The position numbers were made by a program, and so were the translations under genes. From IMG/VR virus record IMGVR_UViG_3300008954_000002, positions 1-64,000 of that record: 64,000 nt of DNA. One strand, given 5' to 3'. Under the pieces are notes generated by a model. That model was not told the origin of the DNA, searched no databases, and saw only the letters and a list, made by a program, of their open reading frames with translations. This DNA is from a virus. Positions 58,101 to 64,000 of the stretch are shown in pieces; position 1 is the first letter of the stretch; the number at the start of each line of letters is the position of its first letter.

Positions 58101-59332
58101 AGCGCCAAACTCTTCACTTACAGATACAGAAGTATAAAGAATTACAAGAAAACTTAAGTAGAGAGCCTTGGAAAACAGAATGGGAAGCAGCATGTAGAGC
58201 TGATCAAATACCTGTTAGATTTAGAACTAAAGGAACAACAGATAATCTACATACTCTCCGTGGATTTAGACATCTTAAAGAAGTAGCTGCTGAGTATAAT
58301 CACAGAGTTAAATCTATTAGGCTGCTAGATGTACAAGAGCCTGTTTACAACCTATCTGTAGATGATAATCATACAGTAGGACTAGTTACAAACAATAGCA
58401 ATAGCAAGTACTTAGGAATTTATACAGCACAATGTAGCGAACAATCCTTGGAGGACCAAGAAACCTGCAATTTGGTAGAAACTTTTCCAGCCAAGCATGA
58501 CAGCTTTGAAGACTATAAACGAACACTTAAGTTCGCTTATCTATATGCAAAGACTGTTACTTTAATACCTACTCATAACCCTAAAACTAATGCAGTCATG
58601 ATGAGAAATAGAAGAATTGGTTGCTCTATGAGTGGTATCGCTCAAGCCATACAGAAACTAGGTAGAAGAGAGTTTCTCAATTGGTGTGATAATGGATATA
58701 AATATATCCAAGACTTAGATCAAATATATAGTGAGTGGCTATGCATACCTAAGAGTATTAAAATGACTAGTGTTAAGCCTAGTGGAAGTGTGTCTTTATT
58801 GAACAATAGTACGCCTGGGATCCATTATCCTCATAGTGAATATTACATCAGAAATATACGCGTACAAAATACATCACCATTATTAAAAGCTTGTGTAGAT
58901 GCTGGATATACTGTAGAGCTAGACGTTTATTCGGATGATACATCAGTTGTTTCTTTTCCTGTACAAGAGGAACATTTTATAAAGTCAAAGTTTGATGTTA
59001 GTGTCTGGGAGCAGTTTATGAATGCCGCCGATATGCAATATTGGTGGGCTGACAATCAAGTATCTATTACTATTAGCTTTAAGGAATCTGAGAGACATGA
59101 GATAGCAAATTGTCTTGAGACCTTTGAGACAAGACTAAAGTCAGTATCGTTACTACCCTTAGAAAACAGTAAGCATGGATATGTCCAAGCACCATACATA
59201 GAGATAACAAAAGAGCAATATATAGAAATGACTTCCAAGCTAAAACACTTAGATTTATCTGGTGCAGTTCATGAAGCTGATGACAAGTTTTGCGATGGTG
59301 ATACATGTACAATTGGTCCTAGAGAACTATGA
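55151..59332 (+). CDS. nrdJ: Class II (adenosylcobalamin-dependent) ribonucleotide reductase interrupted by two inteins
   Basis: 1393 residues, of which about 672 remain after splicing. The extein matches the monomeric B12-type enzyme (Lactobacillus leichmannii-like): SAALNSCAFVTTEN holds the first reductive Cys (C137); VVSGGVRR/SAEIVFG is broken by intein 1; GCNP/CSEQSLEDQETCNLVE is broken by intein 2. In the spliced enzyme NPCSE carries the thiyl-radical Cys and, 11 residues later, TC is the second reductive Cys, as C408/C419 in L. leichmannii. The end, KFCDGDTCTIGPREL, has the C-terminal CxxxxC pair that shuttles electrons. Reduces ribonucleotides for DNA synthesis without needing oxygen. 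Confidence 0.95.
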   Translation: MFLSEEYDGRKIRTFSLSDSFIEQFVGKQPNWGPVGQFTFKRTYSRPTCECEDPNTCSHPSEEYWETCKRVVEGIYTIQKQHCKTLLLPWDDRRAQRSAQEMFTRIWEFKFTPSGRGFWMMGTDLIYKKGSAALNSCAFVTTENLNIDFAAPFCFLMDMSMLGVGVGTDTRGAGTVKLCMPRYTDEPHIVEDSREGWAQIVSRVLNSFVGKGTYPTNIDYSQVRPRGTPIRTFGGVASGPDPLIKLIDNLTKLLTPTNDEPIPITSTHITDIFNYIGKCVVSGGVRRCLPAGTLIHTSEGLVPIENVKAGMAALTSNGMSKITDWFQQGIQPISQITTQMGTFECTDKHQVAVISDISGGYKWKTANELEPGDRMVFVDRVLEGQATKLPSYNYIRPKHSIICKDIAIPDLSTEMSWFLGLLHGDGYKTSDKGYVSIAIAVGQEAILNRARKVFESFGVNTGTIEPKESDQCYKLSVSSKQLADYLSRFKKPKISIDIPECILQGDPRIRASYVAGLFDADGSSRSRPLVAATSVYPNYLKQVQAVLASLGIPSQLNLNKDKARLLKGWQPIHSLTIVGEKAILRWEQRVATYASKYENKNKTRRSQNDYGFPTAMAAECGITGYKDGKSVWSQQNRQITVSHLEMITKKDIHLVPVEVLKIEHDVREDITYDITVEAHEFVAQDGYLVHNSAEIVFGTPDDTEFLALKQDKEALQDRRWASNNSIFAEIGMDYTHIADSIAINGEPGLAWLENIRHYGRLADAYNGKDLRAMGCNPCFTGDTLIAVADGRNAISIKQLVDEANDIPVYSINLEGQVEIKMGRNPRLTRESAQILEITLDDDSTLRVTPDHKMVLLDGTRCEAQDLKAGDSLPRFSKRQEVAKKDGNKYWQIITNTRNPQSKGSRVSEQELVARFNEEEKTDLNTVWIGNRLHAIRNCEICSEEFITTWTRRGRSYCSHSCRNKSVEGIAARTAGQEMVFEDKQRQTLHLQIQKYKELQENLSREPWKTEWEAACRADQIPVRFRTKGTTDNLHTLRGFRHLKEVAAEYNHRVKSIRLLDVQEPVYNLSVDDNHTVGLVTNNSNSKYLGIYTAQCSEQSLEDQETCNLVETFPAKHDSFEDYKRTLKFAYLYAKTVTLIPTHNPKTNAVMMRNRRIGCSMSGIAQAIQKLGRREFLNWCDNGYKYIQDLDQIYSEWLCIPKSIKMTSVKPSGSVSLLNNSTPGIHYPHSEYYIRNIRVQNTSPLLKACVDAGYTVELDVYSDDTSVVSFPVQEEHFIKSKFDVSVWEQFMNAADMQYWWADNQVSITISFKESERHEIANCLETFETRLKSVSLLPLENSKHGYVQAPYIEITKEQYIEMTSKLKHLDLSGAVHEADDKFCDGDTCTIGPREL
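56012..57223 (+). other. Intein 1 in ribonucleotide reductase (LAGLIDADG type)
   Basis: 404 residues (288-691). Starts with Cys in CLPAGTLIHTSEGLVPIENV (block A), block B-like CTDKHQVAVI, two LAGLIDADG endonuclease motifs (GLLHGDGYKT and GLFDADGSSR), block F-like VREDITYDITVEAHEFVAQDGYLVHN, ends His-Asn before the extein Ser. All splicing and endonuclease residues look intact, so it is probably an active splicing and homing element. It sits in the conserved SGGVRR|SAE site. Confidence 0.93.
57482..58432 (+). other. Intein 2 in ribonucleotide reductase (no LAGLIDADG, non-standard end)
   Basis: 317 residues (778-1094). Block A is CFTGDTLIAVADGRNAISIKQL; block B is LRVTPDHKMVLLDG; block F is VYNLSVDDNHTVGLVTNN. 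In the middle is CEICSEEFI...YCSHSCRNKS, a zinc-finger-like piece, with no nuclease motif. To restore the extein GCNP-CSEQ, the intein must end ..YLGIYTAQ|C, with Ala-Gln replacing the usual His-Asn; an NN|S end 12 residues earlier is possible chemically but would leave 12 extra residues at the active site. The +1 residue is the catalytic thiyl Cys itself. Confidence 0.88.
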
Positions 59333-59913
59333 ATATAGCAGATCCAAAAGACTACAATGTTCTCTTAAATGCCATATTGCGACAAGCTATGGATGATTAT
59401 GTAAAGCTTCAGCACCCTAAGCTGCGTAGAAAGAAATATTTACAAGAGGCATTTGATAATGCCGTAGATATGTTCTTCGACTCTGATTATCGTCTACTAT
59501 ATGTATCAGACGATGATGGAAGCTTTATGTCACTACCAGAGCTGCTTAAAACGCTAATGAACAACAACAATGTAGACATTAGCAAGATGCAAGAGCACCT
59601 CATTTTAGAGGCTCAATCTTTTTGGGAAACCAAGATGGTACATACACTCTATATTCCAGATAGCTTTATATATGATGGGCATGTCTACTCTATAACCGCA
59701 CACAGCGAAGACATTCCAGAGATAGACTTCAAAAGCAAGATAGTTAAGATCAATAAAGACTTCTCCTGCTCAGACAACCAAGAAGCCTTTATGCAGGTAG
59801 CACTTAAAATAATGCTTTATCACGAAGAAATACCTATGCCGCAAGCTAAGATTGATGCTTTGGGCAAAGGTCTCTTTAAGATGATGAGACTTAATGGCTG
59901 CTTTACAGGCTAG
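59329..59913 (+). CDS. Conserved phage protein
   Basis: 194 residues, starting in the RNR stop (ATGA). LLNAILRQAMDDYVKLQHPKLRRKKYLQEAFDNAVDMFFDSDYRL...FMSLPELLKTLM..NNNVDISKMQEHLILEAQSFWETK is a layout common in phage proteins near DNA metabolism genes (ALRQAxxDYxxLxHPxxRxKKYLxEA). Unknown role. Confidence 0.75.
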   Translation: MNIADPKDYNVLLNAILRQAMDDYVKLQHPKLRRKKYLQEAFDNAVDMFFDSDYRLLYVSDDDGSFMSLPELLKTLMNNNNVDISKMQEHLILEAQSFWETKMVHTLYIPDSFIYDGHVYSITAHSEDIPEIDFKSKIVKINKDFSCSDNQEAFMQVALKIMLYHEEIPMPQAKIDALGKGLFKMMRLNGCFTG

Positions 59914-60330
59914 CTATTTTATTTTATCAAGAACGGCTGGAAGTCCGCTGCTGAGAATAGAGGCATTGTACTCTTTCTCTGCTCGGTGAATAATAAGCGT
60001 ACTACCTACTTCTTCTAAAGCAGCTGCTTCAGGAAGAACCTGGTTAAGATAATCAGGTCCTCTAATGTAATAGAGAGGTTTGAGCTGTCTGATTAGTTCA
60101 GATGGCTCATCCTCTCTAAACATTACTACCTTATGTACGAAAACGTTATTACGTAAAACATAACTTCTATCAGATAGTGGCACTGCAAGCTCTCCATACT
60201 TATTCTGTAAGTATTTATCACTATTGATCCCTACTGTTACTAATCCGTATCTGGATGCAAATTCCAGCAATCTCAAATGACCAGCATGGAGTATATTAAA
60301 ACACCCTGTGCATAACACTTGTGTGCTCAT
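59914..60330 (-). CDS. Cytidylyltransferase-like nucleotidyltransferase (TagD/RfaE type)
   Basis: 138 residues on the minus strand, convergent with and adjacent to the previous gene. VLCTGCFNILHAGHLRLLEFASRYG carries the HxGH motif; GINSDKYLQNKYG and YYIRGPDYL follow, with the R/G...D pattern (KGxDY/RGPDY). Members include glycerol-3-phosphate cytidylyltransferase and the ADP-heptose synthase domain of HldE. Substrate unclear; it could make an activated sugar or head group that alters the cell surface or the DNA. Confidence 0.88.
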   Translation of the reverse strand: MSTQVLCTGCFNILHAGHLRLLEFASRYGLVTVGINSDKYLQNKYGELAVPLSDRSYVLRNNVFVHKVVMFREDEPSELIRQLKPLYYIRGPDYLNQVLPEAAALEEVGSTLIIHRAEKEYNASILSSGLPAVLDKIK

Positions 60331-60331
60331 T

Positions 60332-60853
60332 ATGAATCAATCCTTAGAGACATATATCTTAATATCCTCTATTATACTATTGCTTATCCTATTGGGATAC
60401 AAGATACATTCTACAATTAGTATCCTAAAGCGAACCAATCATGGACTGTCTATCGATACTATCTCTTTGATAGCCGAAAACAGACTACTGCATGACAAAC
60501 TTTTTAATCTTGCTGAAAGCAAAGATAAAGCTATTACAGAAGCTCGTAAAGACGCTCTAACACGCTCCCGACACGTAATGAGGGGGCAGGCCACAGAACA
60601 CCTTGCACCGCTACTTCAGAACGACTACAATCCCAAGGATTTTAGGTTCCTAGCTAACCCAATCGACTACATAATCTATGATGGTCTTTCTGACCTCTCA
60701 GATAAGGTTAGAAAAGATATCAACAAGATTGTATTCTTGGATATTAAAACAGGGAGCAGCAACCTAACTACAATTCAAAGACGCATCAGAGACGCAATAC
60801 AAGAAGGTAGAGTTGAGTTTCAAGTATATAATCCAGACAAAGAAGAAGAGTGA
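60332..60853 (+). CDS. Holliday-junction-resolvase-like endonuclease with membrane anchor
   Basis: 173 residues from ATG 60332, one base from the start of the divergent cytidylyltransferase gene. Residues 6-25 are a membrane segment (TYILISSIILLLILLGYKI), then a coiled coil, then RSRHVMRGQATEHLAPLLQNDYNPKDFRFLANPIDYIIYDGLSD..KIVFLDIKTGSSNLTTIQRRIRDAIQEGRVEFQVYN. This is the family 'endonuclease related to archaeal Holliday junction resolvase', with the PIDYIIYDG...LDIKTG PD-(D/E)xK core. It may cut branched phage DNA. Confidence 0.88.
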   Translation: MNQSLETYILISSIILLLILLGYKIHSTISILKRTNHGLSIDTISLIAENRLLHDKLFNLAESKDKAITEARKDALTRSRHVMRGQATEHLAPLLQNDYNPKDFRFLANPIDYIIYDGLSDLSDKVRKDINKIVFLDIKTGSSNLTTIQRRIRDAIQEGRVEFQVYNPDKEEE

Positions 60854-60960
60854 ACCAACTCAGATGCAAGGGTTGCTATTGCGTAACCGCTTGCACCTGA
60901 TACAAATAAGAAGTTCTAATATGGCTTATCACTTATGTGATTTAACAATAGGAGTTTCTC

Positions 60961-61326
60961 ATGGACAATGAGCAACCTGAACAAAGTGCTAATGACCTGC
61001 TACCAAAAAGACCCTCTAAGCTTGCGCCACAAGGCATTGATACATTTACAGTATGCAGAGTCCTTGATGAGACAGGCATATCGGGAGAAGGTGTTGTAAT
61101 TGAAGGCGTTATTCTTGCTACTGGACAGTGCATTGTACATTGGCTATACCCACCGCCAAGAGGAGGTATAGCTGTATTTGATTCTATGGAAGACTTTTTA
61201 AAAGTACATGTAATACCACATCCTAAGAATAGGACAATTATTACCTTTGCAGATGGTGAGCAGAAGACCTATCCGCCCCCTCCTGTCCCTCCCGAAGAGG
61301 AGGAAGAAAATGAAGATCAATCATGA
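60961..61326 (+). CDS. Conserved phage protein
   Basis: 121 residues. FTVCRVLDETGISGEGVVIEGVILATGQCIVHWLYPPPRGGIAVFDSMEDFLKVHVIPHP is a layout widespread in phages (F...R..D.TG.SG.G.V..G..F.DG..V..W.....S...Y.S......IHG...). Unknown role; often next to recombination genes. Overlaps the next gene by 17 bases. Confidence 0.75.
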   Translation: MDNEQPEQSANDLLPKRPSKLAPQGIDTFTVCRVLDETGISGEGVVIEGVILATGQCIVHWLYPPPRGGIAVFDSMEDFLKVHVIPHPKNRTIITFADGEQKTYPPPPVPPEEEEENEDQS

Positions 61327-61588
61327 GTATGTGTACGAGGTACTAGTTAGGAACTGGCGCATATCTTGGTGGAAATCGCATAAAATATCTGATTATCTGC
61401 AGATTTCCCTGTACTATGATTGGAAAGAAGTTCTTCATGTACCAACTCAACTGTCAATAGAAGCATCGAAAGCTGATCTTCTATCACTTAGCAATCAGCT
61501 TATAGCTGAACTAACCATTCCAGACGAGCTTGATAGGTCACTTATCCAGCAAAAAATAAATCAAGGGATAGCTTTTACTGAGCTATAG
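61310..61588 (+). CDS. Hypothetical protein
   Basis: 92 residues from ATG 61310 (AGGAGGAAGAAA upstream; the frame is open earlier without a site). YEVLVRNWRISWWKSHKISDYLQISLYYDW is beta-rich. 25 bases before the recA fragment. Function unknown. Confidence 0.6.
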   Translation: MKINHEYVYEVLVRNWRISWWKSHKISDYLQISLYYDWKEVLHVPTQLSIEASKADLLSLSNQLIAELTIPDELDRSLIQQKINQGIAFTEL

Positions 61589-61612
61589 CCCAACTATACA
61601 AAAGGAACATAT

Positions 61613-62269
61613 ATGGGAATAAAGAAAATAACAGGCATTCCTGAAATAGACACTATAGCTAACGCCTTATCTAAGAAGTTTGGTGGCAAGGAAGTGCTTA
61701 CTCTTGGCCCAAGAATTAAAGAGGCCAACCCAATCCCTACAGGCTCTCTATCTCTAGACTGCCAACTAGGTATAGGCGGAATACCAGACGATAGAGTAAT
61801 AGAGCTGTTCGGCCCATCCTCAGCCGGGAAAACCTCCTTAGCCCTACAGTTTATGCGTCAGTACGTAGACACTAGAGGATATGATCGCCCCCCTGCCTTT
61901 ATTGATCTAGAAAGAACTACTGGACTAGATCTTATACAGGGCATGGGTATAGACCCTGATAGAATTCTATTCTGCTATCCAGATACAGCTGAAGAAGCAC
62001 TACAAATAGCTGCTGACCTAGGCCGTAGTGGTCAAGTAGGCATGATTATATTCGATTCAGTAGATGCGGCTCAGTCTGAGAAAGAGACTAAGAGACAAAT
62101 GGATGAGCTTGGTGTTGGCGATCTACCGAGAGTAATGTCAAAAGCACTAAGAACTATATCCAAGATAGCTACAGACAATAAAGTTGCTTATATCTTCATA
62201 AATCAAATCAGAATGAAGATCGGTTGTGTTGCTCCAGATACTAACATAACCTGGCGACAAGTTGACTAA
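61613..62269 (+). CDS. recA: RecA N-terminal part fused to a 14-residue split-intein N-fragment
   Basis: 218 residues, ATG 61613 after AAAAGGAAC. The first 204 residues are RecA: PTGSLSLDCQLGIGGIPDDRVIELFGPSSAGKTSLALQF (Walker A GPSSAGKT), PAFIDLERTTG, IIFDSVDAA (Walker B) and AYIFINQIRMKIG. There the protein stops being RecA and reads CVAPDTNITWRQVD (62225-62266) and then a stop. Cys1 and the short block A are an intein N-fragment. RecA (strand exchange, recombination) would be complete only after trans-splicing with the product of 63150. Confidence 0.92.
   Translation: MGIKKITGIPEIDTIANALSKKFGGKEVLTLGPRIKEANPIPTGSLSLDCQLGIGGIPDDRVIELFGPSSAGKTSLALQFMRQYVDTRGYDRPPAFIDLERTTGLDLIQGMGIDPDRILFCYPDTAEEALQIAADLGRSGQVGMIIFDSVDAAQSEKETKRQMDELGVGDLPRVMSKALRTISKIATDNKVAYIFINQIRMKIGCVAPDTNITWRQVD
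62225..62266 (+). other. Int-N fragment (14 residues) of an atypically split intein
   Basis: CVAPDTNITWRQVD after RecA ..RMKIG. Very short Int-N pieces (about 15-25 residues) are known from atypically split inteins such as VidaL and AceL-TerL. The matching 146-residue Int-C is at 63150-63587. Confidence 0.85.
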
Positions 62270-62296
62270 GTTGATTTATAGTACTATCCTATATAT

Positions 62297-63166
62297 ATGA
62301 AAAATATATGCAGAGTTTGCTCAACCCGAATAGAGCAATCTAAAAAATACTGTTCAAGAAGCTGTTATCATACAAGTCGCAAAGGCATACCTAGATCAGA
62401 GTCTTTTAAAGAAAAAATAAAGCTTGCTCTTATCGGCAAACCACTTTCTCAAGAGAGAAAAGATAAAATAGGCTTAGCTAATTTAAAAAAAGAAGATTTG
62501 TATATAGAAGAACTTAAGTACCTTTGGTCCATAAGATATATTCAAGACTATTATGCAGTAAAAAGCCACATGAACTTTCCCCATTCTTTAAGAGTCTACA
62601 ATAGACTAAGGAAGAAATATGCAAGCTATCTTATAGAGTGCAAGCCCATCTCCCATCTCCCTGTTACCCTTCAAAAAATGAAAACAGAAAGATGGGAACA
62701 ACTACTTCTTGATCTTAAAACAATGAGAACAAGAGCAGTTTTGGCTAAATGGAGAATAGGCGAAAAAACCATTCGGAGAATTTTAGAAGCCTATTCACTT
62801 CAATGGATCTCAAGCTCTAGACGCTATGGTCAAGAAACCTCAATAGAAAAAACAGTGAGGATATGGCTTCAAAAGCAGGAAGTAGAATTTACACAAGAGT
62901 ACTCTCTTGGCTCTTACTTTTATGATTTTAGAATAAGAAATTTACTTATTGAAGTTCATGGGGACTACTGGCACTGTAATCCTCAGATCTATAACGAGCC
63001 GATATCAGCTACTCAAAAACGAAACCTCATAAACGATAGCCTTAAATTTTCATTTGCCTCTAAAGAGAATTACGAAGTTTACTATATTTGGGAATATGAT
63101 TTAAAAAGAAATACTCAAGCTGAGTTAGATAAACTCAAGGACAAAATAAATGAACTCAACAATTAG
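62297..63166 (+). CDS. Free-standing homing endonuclease, Vsr-like (EDxHD family)
   Basis: 289 residues, between the two recA pieces. N-terminal zinc finger CRVCSTRIEQSKKYCSRSC, then a NUMOD-like basic helix (RSESFKEKIKLALIGKPLSQERKDKIGLANL). The C-terminal domain YFYDFRIRNLLIEVHGDYWHCNPQIYN... resembles the Vsr mismatch endonuclease fold (D..I..HGDxWH). EDxHD endonucleases of this type have been described in recA and other genes of phages (e.g. I-Bth0305I). It probably cuts intein-free recA copies and spreads the fractured allele. Overlaps the next cistron by 17 bases. Confidence 0.85.
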   Translation: MKNICRVCSTRIEQSKKYCSRSCYHTSRKGIPRSESFKEKIKLALIGKPLSQERKDKIGLANLKKEDLYIEELKYLWSIRYIQDYYAVKSHMNFPHSLRVYNRLRKKYASYLIECKPISHLPVTLQKMKTERWEQLLLDLKTMRTRAVLAKWRIGEKTIRRILEAYSLQWISSSRRYGQETSIEKTVRIWLQKQEVEFTQEYSLGSYFYDFRIRNLLIEVHGDYWHCNPQIYNEPISATQKRNLINDSLKFSFASKENYEVYYIWEYDLKRNTQAELDKLKDKINELNN

Positions 63167-63587
63167 CGAGCTTTTCTTAGCGCTAGGGCACCCACAAGAA
63201 AACCTTGTAGAGGACTCTCCAGTAGATGTCAAAGATAAAAACTTTGAGATAGAGAGCTTCGATTTTAGCACAAACCAAAACACTTGGAAGAAAATCTTAA
63301 CAATAGTTAAGAAACCAAAAACAAAAGCCTATATTGTATCCGCAGAAAGTAGGGCCTTTACTTGTTCACCAAATCATAGAATAGCAATATCTCTAGATAA
63401 AGACCTAACAGGTCTACATTTTGTTGAAGCATCTGAATTAGTTTCATTTAAGAAACCCTTTTATTGTAAAACTCCTAAAGGTTTAGTACAAGCATCTGTA
63501 GTTCAGACAGGCAAAGAAACCAATATTCTAGATATAGAAGTAGAAGATACTCATTCTTACTACTCTAACGGAATACTTTCTCATAAT
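63150..63587 (+). other. Int-C fragment (146 residues) of the recA split intein
   Basis: Carries blocks B, F and G but not block A, which is on the Int-N piece at 62225. Ends in His-Asn before Thr+1. No endonuclease domain inside; that function is provided by the separate gene at 62297. Confidence 0.9.
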
Positions 63588-64000
63588 ACTCTTTATGGCA
63601 ATCCAGAGGCTACATCGGGAGGAAATGCCCTACCCTACTATAGCTCTGTACGCCTTAGAGTAACTTCTAAAGCATCTCCTACACAGAAAGATGCCTTGAG
63701 TATGAAAGTAAGAGTAGTAAAGAATAAAATGGCCCCTGCTTTATCAAAGCAAGCAGAATTTACTTTCATATGTGCACAGGGCACAGATATATACGATGAT
63801 ACATTTGAATTTGCTAAGTCTATTGGCTTAATAAGATCTGCAGGCTCTGCAGTAAAAATTACAATGCCGGGTAAAGAAGAAGAGACATTATGTACTGGAG
63901 GAAAGCTTGGCGCAAGACAGCACTTTATTGAAAATACAGAATACTTTGAACAAATTAGACAGGCCTGCTATAGTATTTCAGGGCTTACCCCGTCAGACTC
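63150..64000 (+). CDS. recA: Split-intein C-fragment fused to RecA C-terminal part (runs off the window)
   Basis: ATG 63150 overlaps the endonuclease end. The first 146 residues (63150-63587) are Int-C: TKAYIVSAESRAFTCSPNHRIAI (block B with TCSPNH) and NILDIEVEDTHSYYSNGILSHN (blocks F and G, ending His-Asn). Thr +1 then RecA resumes: TLYGNPEATSGGNALPYYSSVRLRV, matching the L2/C-terminal side of RecA. Joined at RMKIG|TLYGNPE, a continuous RecA results. At least 137 RecA residues are in the window; the gene goes on past 64000. Confidence 0.92.
   Translation, partial: MNSTISELFLALGHPQENLVEDSPVDVKDKNFEIESFDFSTNQNTWKKILTIVKKPKTKAYIVSAESRAFTCSPNHRIAISLDKDLTGLHFVEASELVSFKKPFYCKTPKGLVQASVVQTGKETNILDIEVEDTHSYYSNGILSHNTLYGNPEATSGGNALPYYSSVRLRVTSKASPTQKDALSMKVRVVKNKMAPALSKQAEFTFICAQGTDIYDDTFEFAKSIGLIRSAGSAVKITMPGKEEETLCTGGKLGARQHFIENTEYFEQIRQACYSISGLTPSD

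Noticed and set aside
62270-63149. A group I or II intron in recA in place of a split intein
   Set aside because: The RecA halves are flanked by clear intein blocks A, B, F and G in frame with each exon, and no intron core is seen between them.
1-64000. CRISPR arrays and insertion sequences
   Set aside because: No regularly spaced direct repeats and no transposase-like protein was found on reading both strands.

Overview
This window looks like part of the genome of a large, virulent tailed bacteriophage, or a very similar mobile genome. Almost every gene lies on the + strand, genes are short and often overlap by 1-20 bases, and many are small proteins typical of phages. Typical phage functions are present: endolysin, holin-like protein, PhoH, SSB, RecA, ribonucleotide reductase, ThyX-like protein, uracil-DNA glycosylase, four tRNAs plus a tRNA-like element, and a tmRNA. 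No terminase, portal, capsid or tail gene is recognisable, so the window covers accessory and DNA-metabolism regions. Several secreted or lipid-anchored proteins carry Asp/Thr-rich (DTADTG-like) stretches, a style common in Myxococcota and related delta-proteobacterial lineages; that hint at the host is inference only.

Layout. 1-5.3 kb is visibly richer in G+C than the rest. It holds single-gene units separated by strong TTCG-loop hairpins, most followed by a repeated TTTTATTTTAATGGC motif. In this block lies a 936-aa protein with the DxDGD signature of YonO/QDE-1-type (double-psi beta-barrel) RNA polymerases. 5.4-12.1 kb alternates small genes with three long gene-free stretches full of stem-loops; one has a near-consensus sigma70 promoter over a 26-bp palindrome. 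12.1-31.5 kb is AT-rich and packed with small phage genes, among which stand an RRM protein, a calcineurin-like phosphoesterase, a DUF3228 protein, the amidase endolysin, a ThyX-like protein, a eukaryotic-type (GSII) glutamine synthetase, a VWA lipoprotein, the tRNAs and the tmRNA. 31.6-45 kb carries a tubulin/FtsZ-like GTPase, Hsp20, SSB, holin, uracil-DNA glycosylase, a deaminase, a Lon-like ATPase without its protease domain, and three isolated minus-strand genes (thioredoxin-like lipoprotein, HNH endonuclease, trypsin-like protease). 45.6-50.5 kb has an 893-aa protein of unknown role, a JAMM/MPN peptidase-like protein, an E1-like (ThiF) enzyme and a ThiS/ubiquitin-like beta-grasp protein in one operon. 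50.6-64 kb holds a P-loop kinase, PhoH, a SpoVG-like protein, a class II ribonucleotide reductase interrupted by two inteins, a Holliday-junction-resolvase-like protein and a recA gene.

The most notable structure is at 61.6-64.0 kb. recA is broken into two cistrons: RecA-N ends in a 14-residue intein N-fragment, then comes a free-standing Vsr/EDxHD-like homing endonuclease gene, then a 146-residue intein C-fragment joined to RecA-C. This is a 'fractured gene' that would need protein trans-splicing. With the two RNR inteins, three protein-splicing elements lie within about 9 kb. The other leading candidates for undescribed biology are the phage-borne ubiquitin-like cassette, the large structured noncoding regions, and the polymerase gene with its repeated terminator/motif punctuation.
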